64,000 nucleotides of DNA from assembly GCF_000158095.2 (NCBI RefSeq), contig NZ_CM011002.1, forward strand, positions 1,193,228 through 1,257,227. The letters run 5' to 3'. Source of the stretch: Roseibium alexandrii DFL-11. GTDB lineage: Bacteria; Pseudomonadota; Alphaproteobacteria; Rhizobiales; Stappiaceae. Both the position numbers and the translations under genes were made by a program. Shown here one piece after another: positions 52,117 to 60,328 of the stretch (the stretch's first letter is position 1; the number at the start of each line of letters is the position of its first letter). Under the pieces are notes generated by a model. It did not search any database. It was not told the origin of the DNA and saw only the letters and a list, made by a program, of their open reading frames with translations.

Positions 52117-53456
52117 GCACTCAAAAAATTCTCTTTGTCGATGACGAAGAACATCTGCGTTTCACTGCCAAACAAAGCCTTGAGCTCGAAGGGCTTGAGG
52201 TTGAGTGCTTCCCCAACGCTGACCAGGTGCTGCAGCATGTAACGCGCGACTTTCGCGGTATTCTCGTGACCGACATTCGTTTGCCGGGAACCGATGGACT
52301 GACCTTGATGCGCAAGGCTTTGGAAATTGACCCGAGTTTTCCGGTTATTCTGGTGACCGGCCACGGAGATGTCGAACTCGCCGTCAGTTCAATGCGTGAC
52401 GGAGCCTATGATTTCATTGAAAAGCCGTTCCCGCCGAGCCGCCTGGTCGAGACCGTGCGCCGTGCGCTGGACAAGCGCCGTTTGACCGTTGAAGTCCGTT
52501 CGCTTCGCCGGGAGGTTGGTGCACGGGATGCTGTCGAAGGGGTTTTGCACGGACGCAGCGCGGTTATGCGAGCCTTGAGGGATCAGGTAAGCGCTGTAGC
52601 GGCTGCCGATGTGGACTTGCTGATTATGGGCGATACCGGTGTTGGCAAGGAAGTCGCCAGCCGGGCAATCCACGAGGCCAGTTTACGCGCATCCATGCCG
52701 TTTGTTCACATCAATTGCGGTGCCCTTCCCGCAAATCTGGTTGAAAGCGAGCTTTTCGGCCATGAGGCAGGGGCCTTTCAGGGGGCAATGCGGGCTCGAA
52801 CCGGCCGCTTTGAGGCAGCCCGCGGTGGAACGGTTCTTCTCGATGAGATCGACAGCCTGTCACTCCCGCTACAGACTAAACTCCTGCACGCCATTCAAAA
52901 CCGTGTGGTCACACGGCTCGGGTCAAATGAACCGGTGGAACTGGATGTCCGGTTCATCGCAGCCACTAAAAAGGATCTTGTTGCGGAAGCGGCTGCCGAG
53001 CGGTTCCGGTCCGATCTCCTTTACCGGCTGAATGTTGTGACTGTTACCGTGCCGCCTCTCAGTGCCCGCCGGGAAGATATCCCGCTCCTGTTTTCCAAAC
53101 TGGTCTCAGACGCGGCAACCCGCTTCAAGCGGGAGCTTCCAGAAATACCGGATAGTGTTTTGGCAAAAGTCGTCAGTCAGGACTGGCCGGGAAATGTCCG
53201 CGAGCTGCGCAACGCGGCCGACCGGTTTGTTCTGGGGCTCGCCTCTGGCGATGATCATAGCGGCGTTGAACACCAAGACCTCGGTCTTGCAGATCACATG
53301 GCCCAACATGAACGGGCTTTGATTGCGGCAACGCTTGCGGCCCATGGTGGCAGCATCAAGGAGACTTATGAGGCGCTCAAGATTTCGAGAAAGGCGCTTT
53401 ATGAGAAGATGCAGAAGCACGATCTCTCCCGGAAGGCCTATTCTGAAGAAATCTGA
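52113..53456 (+). CDS. dctD: C4-dicarboxylate-type response regulator DctD (GAFQGA variant)
   Basis: The receiver domain has acidic residues at 10-12 and the phosphoacceptor Asp at 54 (LVTDIRLPGTDG). The AAA+ domain has Walker A GDTGVGKE (173-180), Walker B GGTVLLDEIDSL, and the sigma-54 contact loop reads GAFQGA (220-225) instead of GAFTGA. A Fis-like helix-turn-helix ends the protein (IKETYEALKISRKALYEKM). DctD activates sigma-54 promoters of carboxylate uptake genes; the likely target here is the TAXI operon that starts 258 bases downstream. The altered loop residue raises the question whether it still opens sigma-54 complexes. Confidence 0.92.
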   Translation: MSTQKILFVDDEEHLRFTAKQSLELEGLEVECFPNADQVLQHVTRDFRGILVTDIRLPGTDGLTLMRKALEIDPSFPVILVTGHGDVELAVSSMRDGAYDFIEKPFPPSRLVETVRRALDKRRLTVEVRSLRREVGARDAVEGVLHGRSAVMRALRDQVSAVAAADVDLLIMGDTGVGKEVASRAIHEASLRASMPFVHINCGALPANLVESELFGHEAGAFQGAMRARTGRFEAARGGTVLLDEIDSLSLPLQTKLLHAIQNRVVTRLGSNEPVELDVRFIAATKKDLVAEAAAERFRSDLLYRLNVVTVTVPPLSARREDIPLLFSKLVSDAATRFKRELPEIPDSVLAKVVSQDWPGNVRELRNAADRFVLGLASGDDHSGVEHQDLGLADHMAQHERALIAATLAAHGGSIKETYEALKISRKALYEKMQKHDLSRKAYSEEI

Positions 53457-53474
53457 ATTCTGAACTGAACCGAT

Positions 53475-53500
53475 GACGTGTCACCTATTCGGGACACGTC
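53475..53500. promoter_or_regulatory. 8-bp inverted repeat between dctD and the TAXI operon
   Basis: GACGTGTC (53475-53482) and GACACGTC (53493-53500) are perfect 8-base arms with a 10-base spacer, 215 bases upstream of the TAXI binding-protein ATG. No T run follows, so an upstream activator site (for example for DctD) is as likely as a dctD terminator. I looked for a sigma-54 -24/-12 element between it and the gene and found only poor matches. Confidence 0.5.
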
Positions 53501-53714
53501 TTGACCGCTTTGTCACCGTCTCCACCCAAATAACCCTTCCCCAACGACAATCATCATTTATTTGGGGCGCGTAAGCTTGCCTTTTCCTACGTTCGCACTT
53601 GATTACAGAGCGGCACGCTTTGGGAGGAGCGCCGGTCCAATTCATTCTGGTCAGCAGGAATCCGCAAAAACTCCGTGCCCGTTCCGCTCGGAACAATAAT
53701 CTTTGGAGGAACTC

Positions 53715-54704
53715 ATGAAATTCACCATGATCACTGGCGCGGTTGCAATCGCAGCTATGACCGCGACGTCCGCTTTTGCCCAGGATGAGGATCGCACCGG
53801 CTGGCCTGAAAGCTTTACCGTCGGCACCGCGTCTCAGGGCGGCACCTACTTCGCCTACGGTTCTGGCTGGGCAAACCTGGTTGCAGAAGAGCTCGGCATT
53901 TCCGGCGGCGGTGAAGTCACCGGCGGCCCGATGCAGAACATGGCTCTGGTTCACACCGGTGACGCACAGTTCGGCATGACCACCATGGGTCCGGCTGCAG
54001 AATCTCTTGCTGGCACCAATCCGATCGCACCGGGCCTGCAGATGACCAACGCCTGCGCCATGTTCCCGATGTATCAGACCCCGTTCTCAATCACGGCTCT
54101 GTCCTCTTCAGGCATTTCATCGATTGCCGATATTCCGGATGGTGCAAAAATCGGTTTCGGTCCGGCAGGTTCCACCTCCGACACCTACTTCCCGCGTATG
54201 ATGGAAGAGCTTGGCGTGAACTTTGATCGCCGCAATGGTGGCTGGTCCGACCTTGGTGGGCAGTTGCAGGACGGCCTCCTCGACGTGATCGCATTCGCAG
54301 CAGGCGTTCCGGTTCCGGCTGTCAGCCAGCTCGAAGTGCAGACCGACATCAACATCATCGAGTTCACGGAAGAAGAGCAGGCCAAGATCCTGGAAGCCTT
54401 CCCGGTTTCTGAGTTCGCAATTGCAGGCGATACCTACAGTACGTTGCAGGGAGATGCCCGCTCTGTTTCCATGTGGAACTTCGCGGTTGCCAACTGCGAC
54501 CTGCCGGCGTCCTTCGTCAAGGCAGCAGTCAACGTCGTCATGTCCGACAACGACCGTATGGTGAACATCCATAAGGCCGCTCGCTCCACGTTGCCGGAGA
54601 ACTGGACAAAGAACACAGTTCTGAAATGGCACCCGGGTGCAGCCGAGTGGTTCACGGAAAATGCTGGTGCCGATATTCCGGCCGACATGATCCACGGCAA
54701 CTAA
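53715..54704 (+). CDS. TAXI-family TRAP transporter substrate-binding protein
   Basis: A signal peptide (MKFTMITGAVAIAAMTATSA, cleaved after FA) is followed by a 307-residue mature protein typical of TAXI receptors: GTASQGGTYFAYGSGWANLV, VTGGPMQNMALVHTGDAQFG, a GPAGSTSDTYFPRMMEELG stretch and DLGGQLQDGLLDVIAFAAGVP. It binds an organic acid, perhaps glutamate or 2-oxoglutarate-like, in the periplasm and delivers it to the fused permease downstream. The ATG at 53715 has GGAGGA directly upstream; a TTG at 53703 is rejected. Confidence 0.92.
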   Translation: MKFTMITGAVAIAAMTATSAFAQDEDRTGWPESFTVGTASQGGTYFAYGSGWANLVAEELGISGGGEVTGGPMQNMALVHTGDAQFGMTTMGPAAESLAGTNPIAPGLQMTNACAMFPMYQTPFSITALSSSGISSIADIPDGAKIGFGPAGSTSDTYFPRMMEELGVNFDRRNGGWSDLGGQLQDGLLDVIAFAAGVPVPAVSQLEVQTDINIIEFTEEEQAKILEAFPVSEFAIAGDTYSTLQGDARSVSMWNFAVANCDLPASFVKAAVNVVMSDNDRMVNIHKAARSTLPENWTKNTVLKWHPGAAEWFTENAGADIPADMIHGN

Positions 54705-54807
54705 GACCGTCTTTACAAAAAACCAAAGGAGGGCCGCGGGACTTGCGCGGCCCTTACTTCAACGACAAGATAAACTCTGGCTGACGCAGCTGGAGGCGCG
54801 GGGGACC

Positions 54808-57048
54808 ATGACCGACAAGACAACACCAGCCGAAGACGACGATCATCTGATCGCGCAAGGCGTCGATGAGGAACCGGTTGAGGTAAACCGGCGGCTGTAT
54901 GAGGGAAAATCCCTCATGTTCATCACGTCCTTCGCAGCGCTTTATGCCGCCTTCCACATGGCAGCCTTGAACGGTCTCTCGATTTCCGAATGGACCGGCA
55001 TCGTAATCCCATTCCTGCCCACGTTCCCGATGGAAACCTGGAACTTCCGGATTGTCCACGTAGCCGGAGCGCTCGCGCTCGGGTTCCTTTTGTTTGCCGG
55101 CCGGATTGATTTTCCTGAAAAGGGTCAGGAAACGCCAATTCTTGGCTATGCCGCCTATGCCTTGATGATCCCTGCCCTGTTTTCGCTTGGCATGGCCTTC
55201 TCCTTCGCCGCTGAAATATCCAGCGGCAAAATGTGGAACGGCATCGATGAAGGGATCAGGTTCAGCGAGACCTACCTCTTCGGCTTGCCGCTGATCGTAG
55301 CAACGGCCGGCTCCATCATCCTCTCCTGGTTCCATCAAAGGGAACGATCAGGGCTCGCGGCTCCGGATGTCGTGCTCGCTGTGTGCGGTGCGGCTGTCGC
55401 GGCCTATCTGATCACGATCTATGGCACATTGATGCGGAATTCGACCGGCACGCCGTTCGCGCCGATCGGCATCTCGATTGCCGCTGTTGCCGGCACTGCA
55501 CTAATCATGGAATTGACACGGCGCGTCGCCGGCATGGCACTTGTGGTGATTGCGGCAATCTTCCTATGCTACGTGTTCATTGGCGACAAACTGCCGGGCT
55601 TCCTGAATTCACCGCCAATTACCTGGCAGCGGTTCTTCAGTCAGGTTTATACCGACGCCGGTATTCTGGGCCCGACGACCGCCGTCTCGTCGACCTACAT
55701 CATTCTCTTCATTATCTTCGCGGCCTTCCTGCAGGCTTCGAAAGTGGGCGACTACTTCGTCAACTTCGCCTTCGCAGCAGCAGGGCGCGCCCGTGGCGGT
55801 CCGGCGAAGGTGGCGATCTTTGCGTCCGGCCTGATGGGCATGATCAATGGAACGTCCGCCGGTAACGTGGTTTCCACCGGTTCGCTGACCATTCCGCTGA
55901 TGAAGAAGGTTGGCTATCACCGCAAGACCGCAGGCGCTGTTGAAGCGGCCGCCTCGACCGGTGGTCAGATCATGCCGCCAATTATGGGTGCCGGCGCGTT
56001 CATCATGGCGGAAATCACGGGTATTCCTTACACGGAAATCACCATTGCCGCTCTGATCCCGGCCGTCCTTTACTTCGTTTCGGTCTACTTCATGGTCGAT
56101 TTCGAAGCTGCAAAGCTCGGCATGCGCGGCATGAAATCTGAAGAGCTGCCGAAATTCTCCCAGATGGTGCGTCAGGTCTACCTGTTCTTGCCGATCATTA
56201 TCCTGATTTACGCGCTTTTCATGGGGTACTCCGTCATCAGGGCTGGCGCTCTGGCAACAATGTCTGCAGCCGTTGTCTCCTGGCTCACGCCCTATCGCAT
56301 GGGTCCCAGGTCCATCTTCAGGGCCTTTGAGATCGCCGGAACAATGTCGGTTCAGATCATCGCCGTGTGTGCATGTGCAGGTATTATTGTTGGCGTAATC
56401 TCGCTGACGGGTGTTGGTGCAAGGTTCTCGTCGCTGCTGCTCAGCCTTGCCGACACCAGCCAACTTCTGGCGTTGTTCTTCGCGATGTGTATTTCGATCC
56501 TGCTCGGTATGGGCATGCCGACAACAGCCGCTTATGCAGTGGCCGCTTCAGTGGTGGCACCGGGGCTTGTTCAACTCGGAATTCCGCTCCTGACCGCGCA
56601 CTTCTTCGTGTTCTACTTTGCGGTCCTCTCCGCAATCACACCGCCCGTCGCCCTCGCGAGTTACGCGGCAGCCGGGATATCGGGGGCAAACCCCATGGAA
56701 ACGTCGGTCGCCTCGTTCAAGATCGGTATCGCAGCCTTCATTGTGCCGTTCATGTTCTTCTACAATTCCGCATTGTTGATGGATGGCTCGGTGCTCGATA
56801 TCGGCCGCGCGGCACTAACCGCAGTGGTCGGTGTGTTCCTGTTGTCGTCTGCTGTTCAAGGCTGGTTCCTTGGCGCGGTAGCAGCCTGGTTCCTGAGGAT
56901 CGGATTGATTGCAGCAGCGCTGTTGATGATCGAAGGCGGTCTTATATCCGACCTGATCGGTGTCGGGATTGCAGCAGCCGTCTTCGCAGTACAGCGGATC
57001 TTTCATCCAAAACCGGATGCAGCGATCCCGGTTCGCGGAGCGGATTGA
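54808..57048 (+). CDS. TRAP transporter permease, DctQ-DctM fusion (TAXI type)
   Basis: In TAXI systems the small and large permease subunits are fused into one polypeptide, as here in 746 residues. About four helices form the DctQ-like first part, and the DctM-like part has SGLMGMINGTSAGNVVSTGS, AASTGGQIMPPIMGAGAFIMAE, GMGMPTTAAYAVAA and ITPPVALASYAAAGISG. It partners the upstream binding protein and uses a sodium gradient. A strong terminator follows. Confidence 0.95.
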   Translation: MTDKTTPAEDDDHLIAQGVDEEPVEVNRRLYEGKSLMFITSFAALYAAFHMAALNGLSISEWTGIVIPFLPTFPMETWNFRIVHVAGALALGFLLFAGRIDFPEKGQETPILGYAAYALMIPALFSLGMAFSFAAEISSGKMWNGIDEGIRFSETYLFGLPLIVATAGSIILSWFHQRERSGLAAPDVVLAVCGAAVAAYLITIYGTLMRNSTGTPFAPIGISIAAVAGTALIMELTRRVAGMALVVIAAIFLCYVFIGDKLPGFLNSPPITWQRFFSQVYTDAGILGPTTAVSSTYIILFIIFAAFLQASKVGDYFVNFAFAAAGRARGGPAKVAIFASGLMGMINGTSAGNVVSTGSLTIPLMKKVGYHRKTAGAVEAAASTGGQIMPPIMGAGAFIMAEITGIPYTEITIAALIPAVLYFVSVYFMVDFEAAKLGMRGMKSEELPKFSQMVRQVYLFLPIIILIYALFMGYSVIRAGALATMSAAVVSWLTPYRMGPRSIFRAFEIAGTMSVQIIAVCACAGIIVGVISLTGVGARFSSLLLSLADTSQLLALFFAMCISILLGMGMPTTAAYAVAASVVAPGLVQLGIPLLTAHFFVFYFAVLSAITPPVALASYAAAGISGANPMETSVASFKIGIAAFIVPFMFFYNSALLMDGSVLDIGRAALTAVVGVFLLSSAVQGWFLGAVAAWFLRIGLIAAALLMIEGGLISDLIGVGIAAAVFAVQRIFHPKPDAAIPVRGAD

Positions 57049-57094
57049 CGGATGAGCCGGTAAGCCAAAATCGGAACGCACCAATCCAATACAA

Positions 57095-57128
57095 AAGCCC
57101 GGCCAAATTGGCCGGGCTTGTTTAGTTT
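57095..57128 (+). terminator. Strong intrinsic terminator after the TAXI operon
   Basis: AAGCCCGGCC (57095-57104), loop AAATT and GGCCGGGCTT (57110-57119) form a perfect 10-bp stem, followed by GTTTAGTTT. It is the clearest terminator in the window. Confidence 0.88.
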
Positions 57129-57209
57129 GGGCGCGCCCTAGCTGGCGGAACAACCATCGGTTAGAGTTGCAGGCCGCAGACACCAAACCACTTACGAATA
57201 GGGTCATTC

Positions 57210-57806
57210 ATGCGTTCCAGAGCCACTGTTTATTCAAGTGTTTTTGTCCTTGTCTCCTTTGCGTTGGCGGCGCCTGCACTGGCGCATACCGGCCACGGAT
57301 ATGGCGGCGGGTTCATCAGCGGATTTGCGCATCCAATCCTTGGTTGGGATCACGTTGCTGCCATGGTCGCTGTCGGGTTGTGGGGCGCCTTCCTTGGGGC
57401 GCCGTCGATCTGGATCCTGCCGATCGTCTTTCCCCTCGTGATGGCGTTCGGGGCGGTGCTTGGCATTCTCGGCGTCCCGATCCCTGCCGTTGAAGCCGGG
57501 ATTGCCCTTTCAGCTGTCGTTTTGGGCCTAATGATCGCGCTGGCAGTTCGAGCGCCGATCTGGGTCTCTGCCGTCCTCGTCGGCCTGTTTGCGATTTTCC
57601 ATGGGTATGCCCACGGAACAGAGCTGCCCGTCTCCGCCAATGTCTTTGCCTACGCGATCGGGTTCGTCCTTGCAACCGGCATGCTGCACATGATCGGGAT
57701 CGCATTCGGCATTCTCGTCAAATGGCCGGCTGGCCGGATCGCTGTTCGGGGTGCCGGCGGTGTCATATCCCTGGCCGGCGTAGCCTTTCTGGTTGGTGCC
57801 GTCTGA
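57210..57806 (+). CDS. hupE: HupE/UreJ-family metal-transport protein
   Basis: A 198-residue membrane protein with a signal peptide (ending ALA, then HTGHGYGG) and six or so membrane helices. The family signature HPILGWDHVAAMVAVGLWG has the conserved His and Asp-His that mediate nickel or cobalt passage, and a second HGYAHGTELP lies in helix 4. HupE/UreJ proteins supply nickel to hydrogenase or urease, or take up cobalt. No hydrogenase or urease gene is nearby, so the metal is open. It starts a four-gene cassette with the next gene three bases downstream. Confidence 0.9.
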   Translation: MRSRATVYSSVFVLVSFALAAPALAHTGHGYGGGFISGFAHPILGWDHVAAMVAVGLWGAFLGAPSIWILPIVFPLVMAFGAVLGILGVPIPAVEAGIALSAVVLGLMIALAVRAPIWVSAVLVGLFAIFHGYAHGTELPVSANVFAYAIGFVLATGMLHMIGIAFGILVKWPAGRIAVRGAGGVISLAGVAFLVGAV

Positions 57807-57808
57807 GC

Positions 57809-58418
57809 ATGCGGGCAGCCGGAATTGGTTTTTGGATCCTCATCGTTCAAACCGGGGCGGCGCAAGCCCATAGTCCGGTTCCAGGGATTGAAGGCTTTTA
57901 TGTCGGCCTGCTGCATCCATTCTCATCGCCCGCACAGATCCTTTTGATCCTCGGTGCCGGGCTTTTGATCGGCGGGTTTCCAAGGGACAAGGTGCGCTGG
58001 TTGCTGGCAGCCTTTCTCGCCTTTTCCTTCGCCGGTTTTTTCTGGTCCGGCGGCGATGTATCAGACACACTTGCCTACACCGTCGCCATCGCCACCAGCG
58101 CCCTGGCAGCTGCTTCCGCCCAATCGGCTTTTTCCTGGCGCTGTTGTATGTGTTGCGATCGCGGGGCTTCTACTCGGGGCAATGTCTGTGCCCAATGGCG
58201 GGCTGTGGTGGGACCGTTTCGTGACGATGAGCGGTTCCTTGGCGGGGCTCAATATCTTGATGCTTTATCTGTCCGGACTTGTCGTTGTACTCAACGAGCG
58301 GATTAAGTGGGCCATGTTGCCGGTCGCGTTCCGGATTGGAACGGCCTGGATTGCGGCCGTTTCATCCATGATGCTCGCGATAAACTTTGCACCAGCCCCC
58401 TCCATTGCGGCGTTCTAA
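57809..58418 (+). pseudogene. HupE-like membrane protein interrupted by a frameshift
   Basis: The frame starting at the ATG at 57809 encodes a signal-peptide-led membrane protein (AQAHSPVPGIEGFYVGLLHP, then LLILGAGLLIGG). At a T5 run (58129-58133) it switches to a non-homologous frame, while the correct continuation (FPGAVVCVAIAGLLLGAMS through to INFAPAPSIAAF) is in the next frame and ends at 58418. Removing one T restores a single protein of about 202 residues. The gene could be a true pseudogene, a slippage-read gene, or a sequencing error. Its HPF-like motif is a degenerate HupE signature. Confidence 0.8.
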
Positions 58419-58427
58419 GGAAGACGC

Positions 58428-59306
58428 ATGACCTCACAGGCCTCTGCCGAAAAGATTCAAGAAGGCGAACAATCTGAAGTCTCGCTCCTTTGGCGGTTTT
58501 TCCGCGAACCTCTATTGCATTTCCTGCTTCTGGCAGCTGGTCTCTTTGTTGCGCAAGGCATGATTGGCGGAGACGAGCGGGAGGTGATCGTTGTTGATGC
58601 GGAAGCCCAAAGGTACCTGTTTTCCCGGGAAGAAGACCTCCGCCTTCGGTCATTGACCGATGACGACAAACAGAGCATCGTCGATGCCTTTGTTGAGGAG
58701 GAAATCCTCGTTCGCGAGGCAAAAGCCCGCGGATTTACGGACAGCTCCCGGGTCCGGGCATTGCTTGTTCAAAACATGCGCTTCCTTATCGGCAGCGACA
58801 TACCCGAACCGGCCGAAGATGAGCTGCGCGCCCATTTTGAAGCCAATCTGGACGCCTTTACCAGTCCGCCGAGCTTCGATTTCAACCATGTCATGTTCTC
58901 AGATCCTGATACGGTGCCAGACGGTATTCTGGACGCGCTCAATCAGGCAGAAGATCCTTCCGCCCTTGGCGGCTTGGATACTCAGCTCGGATACCGTTTG
59001 CGTTTTCTCGATCAACGGCGGCTTGTGGGCCTCTTTGGCGTCGAATCTGCCAAGGACTTGCTTGCAGTAACCGAAGTCGACCGGGACTGGCGCGGCCCCT
59101 ATGTATCTCCAGCTGGATCCATCCATTTTCTTCGTGTGATCAATCGGAATCGGCCGCGCACCCCAACTTATGAACTTGCCAAGGACTGGATCTCGACCCA
59201 TTGGCTCTCGGCCAAATCCAACGAGCTTTTGGATGCAGCAATTGATGACATGCGGCAAAACTATCTTGTTGTGGTCGAGCCGGTCGAGGGCGGGCGGAAT
59301 GACTAA
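58428..59306 (+). CDS. Membrane-anchored PpiC/SurA-type peptidyl-prolyl isomerase-like protein
   Basis: The 292-residue protein has a cytoplasmic N-terminus, one membrane helix (about residues 27-45: LHFLLLAAGLFVAQGM), an alpha-helical SurA-N-like region (about 60-135: SIVDAFVEEEILVREAKARG), and a parvulin-type domain (about 145-235: FDFNHVMFSDPD, GPYVSPAGSIHFLRV). Presumably it faces the periplasm and folds or loads an exported partner. The parvulin domain is shorter than usual and some catalytic positions are uncertain. It sits in the middle of the HupE cassette, and its end overlaps the next gene by eight bases. Confidence 0.82.
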   Translation: MTSQASAEKIQEGEQSEVSLLWRFFREPLLHFLLLAAGLFVAQGMIGGDEREVIVVDAEAQRYLFSREEDLRLRSLTDDDKQSIVDAFVEEEILVREAKARGFTDSSRVRALLVQNMRFLIGSDIPEPAEDELRAHFEANLDAFTSPPSFDFNHVMFSDPDTVPDGILDALNQAEDPSALGGLDTQLGYRLRFLDQRRLVGLFGVESAKDLLAVTEVDRDWRGPYVSPAGSIHFLRVINRNRPRTPTYELAKDWISTHWLSAKSNELLDAAIDDMRQNYLVVVEPVEGGRND

Positions 59307-60312
59307 GGCCTTCCCGGTTGCCGCGTTCGTGTGGATGGCCTTGGCGGTTTGGTTTTGGCCTGCGCCGGCATCAGCACATTCGCTGGGTGTCGATAAGGCC
59401 GAGCTGATAGAAACAGCTCCAGGTGCGTATGAGCTTCTCTCCAAGGTTCCGCCGCGCCTTGCCAGCGCAATTACCACACCTGTCTTGCCGGGCCAGTGCA
59501 CCTTTGAAGGATCACCGCGCGGAGAACGTGGGGCGTACCATGTACTCTTCCGCTTCACCTGCGAAACAAGTTTGACGTCTGACGACCAGCTCGTCCTCCC
59601 ATGGAAACGCGATGGTGCCTTGCTAACCGTGCGCTGGTTCGAGCAAGAGCCACTCACCAGGCTCGCCACACGTCAGGGCGACGCAATTGTTGTTGATCTT
59701 GAAGAATATCTTGCCGGGTCCGGATCCATCGTGAAGGCAGCCACCCGGTACACGAAACTCGGCTTTGAACACATTCTCGAAGGACTGGACCACCTTCTGT
59801 TTGTGTTTGCACTGATGATTGTCGTGCGCAACGGTTGGCGTTTGGTCAAAACCATCACCGCCTTCACAATCGCGCACAGCATCACATTGGCGCTTGCAAC
59901 ACTCGGCTATGTCAACCTGCCGTCCGCGCCCGTCGAAGCCACGATTGCCCTGTCGATCGTTTTTCTTTGTGTCGAGATTGTCCATGCCGCACGTGGCCAG
60001 ATCAGTTTAACCTACCGGTATCCATGGATCGTTGCCTTTGCCTTCGGCCTGTTGCACGGCCTTGGGTTTGCCGGTGCGCTCTCGGAAATCGGCCTGCCGC
60101 CAAATGAGATCCCGATCGCCCTCTTGTTCTTCAACATTGGCGTTGAACTCGGGCAACTGGCCTTTGTGTCCGTAATCTTGATAGCGTTGAACCTGCTGGC
60201 GGCTCTGCGCTTCAGATTTCCACGATGGGCGGAGCTTGTTCCGACCTATGTGATCGGAACGCTCGCGATGTACTGGACCTTGGAACGAACAGCGGCGATT
60301 GCCGGTCTTTGA
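59299..60312 (+). CDS. HupE/UreJ-type membrane protein with N-terminal exported domain
   Basis: A signal peptide (ending ASA, then HSLGVDKAEL) is followed by an exported domain of about 130 residues containing two cysteines (GQCTFEGS, FTCETS) that may form a disulfide. The C-terminal half is a HupE_UreJ_2-type membrane domain with GFEHILEGLDHLLFVFAL, AFTIAHSITLALATLG, FGLLHGLGFAGALSEIGLP and ELGQLAF, rich in His, Asp and Glu suited to metal passage. The frame runs up to 59170, but the ATG at 59299 is preferred. Together with the PpiC-like protein it is the last gene of the cassette. Confidence 0.88.
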   Translation: MTKAFPVAAFVWMALAVWFWPAPASAHSLGVDKAELIETAPGAYELLSKVPPRLASAITTPVLPGQCTFEGSPRGERGAYHVLFRFTCETSLTSDDQLVLPWKRDGALLTVRWFEQEPLTRLATRQGDAIVVDLEEYLAGSGSIVKAATRYTKLGFEHILEGLDHLLFVFALMIVVRNGWRLVKTITAFTIAHSITLALATLGYVNLPSAPVEATIALSIVFLCVEIVHAARGQISLTYRYPWIVAFAFGLLHGLGFAGALSEIGLPPNEIPIALLFFNIGVELGQLAFVSVILIALNLLAALRFRFPRWAELVPTYVIGTLAMYWTLERTAAIAGL

Positions 60313-60328
60313 CCGACCACTCCTGAAA

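Noticed and set aside
53560..53625. Sigma-54 promoter candidates before the TAXI operon
   Set aside because: The best GG...GC pairs have wrong spacing (11 instead of 10) or lack the -12 GC, so I do not annotate one.
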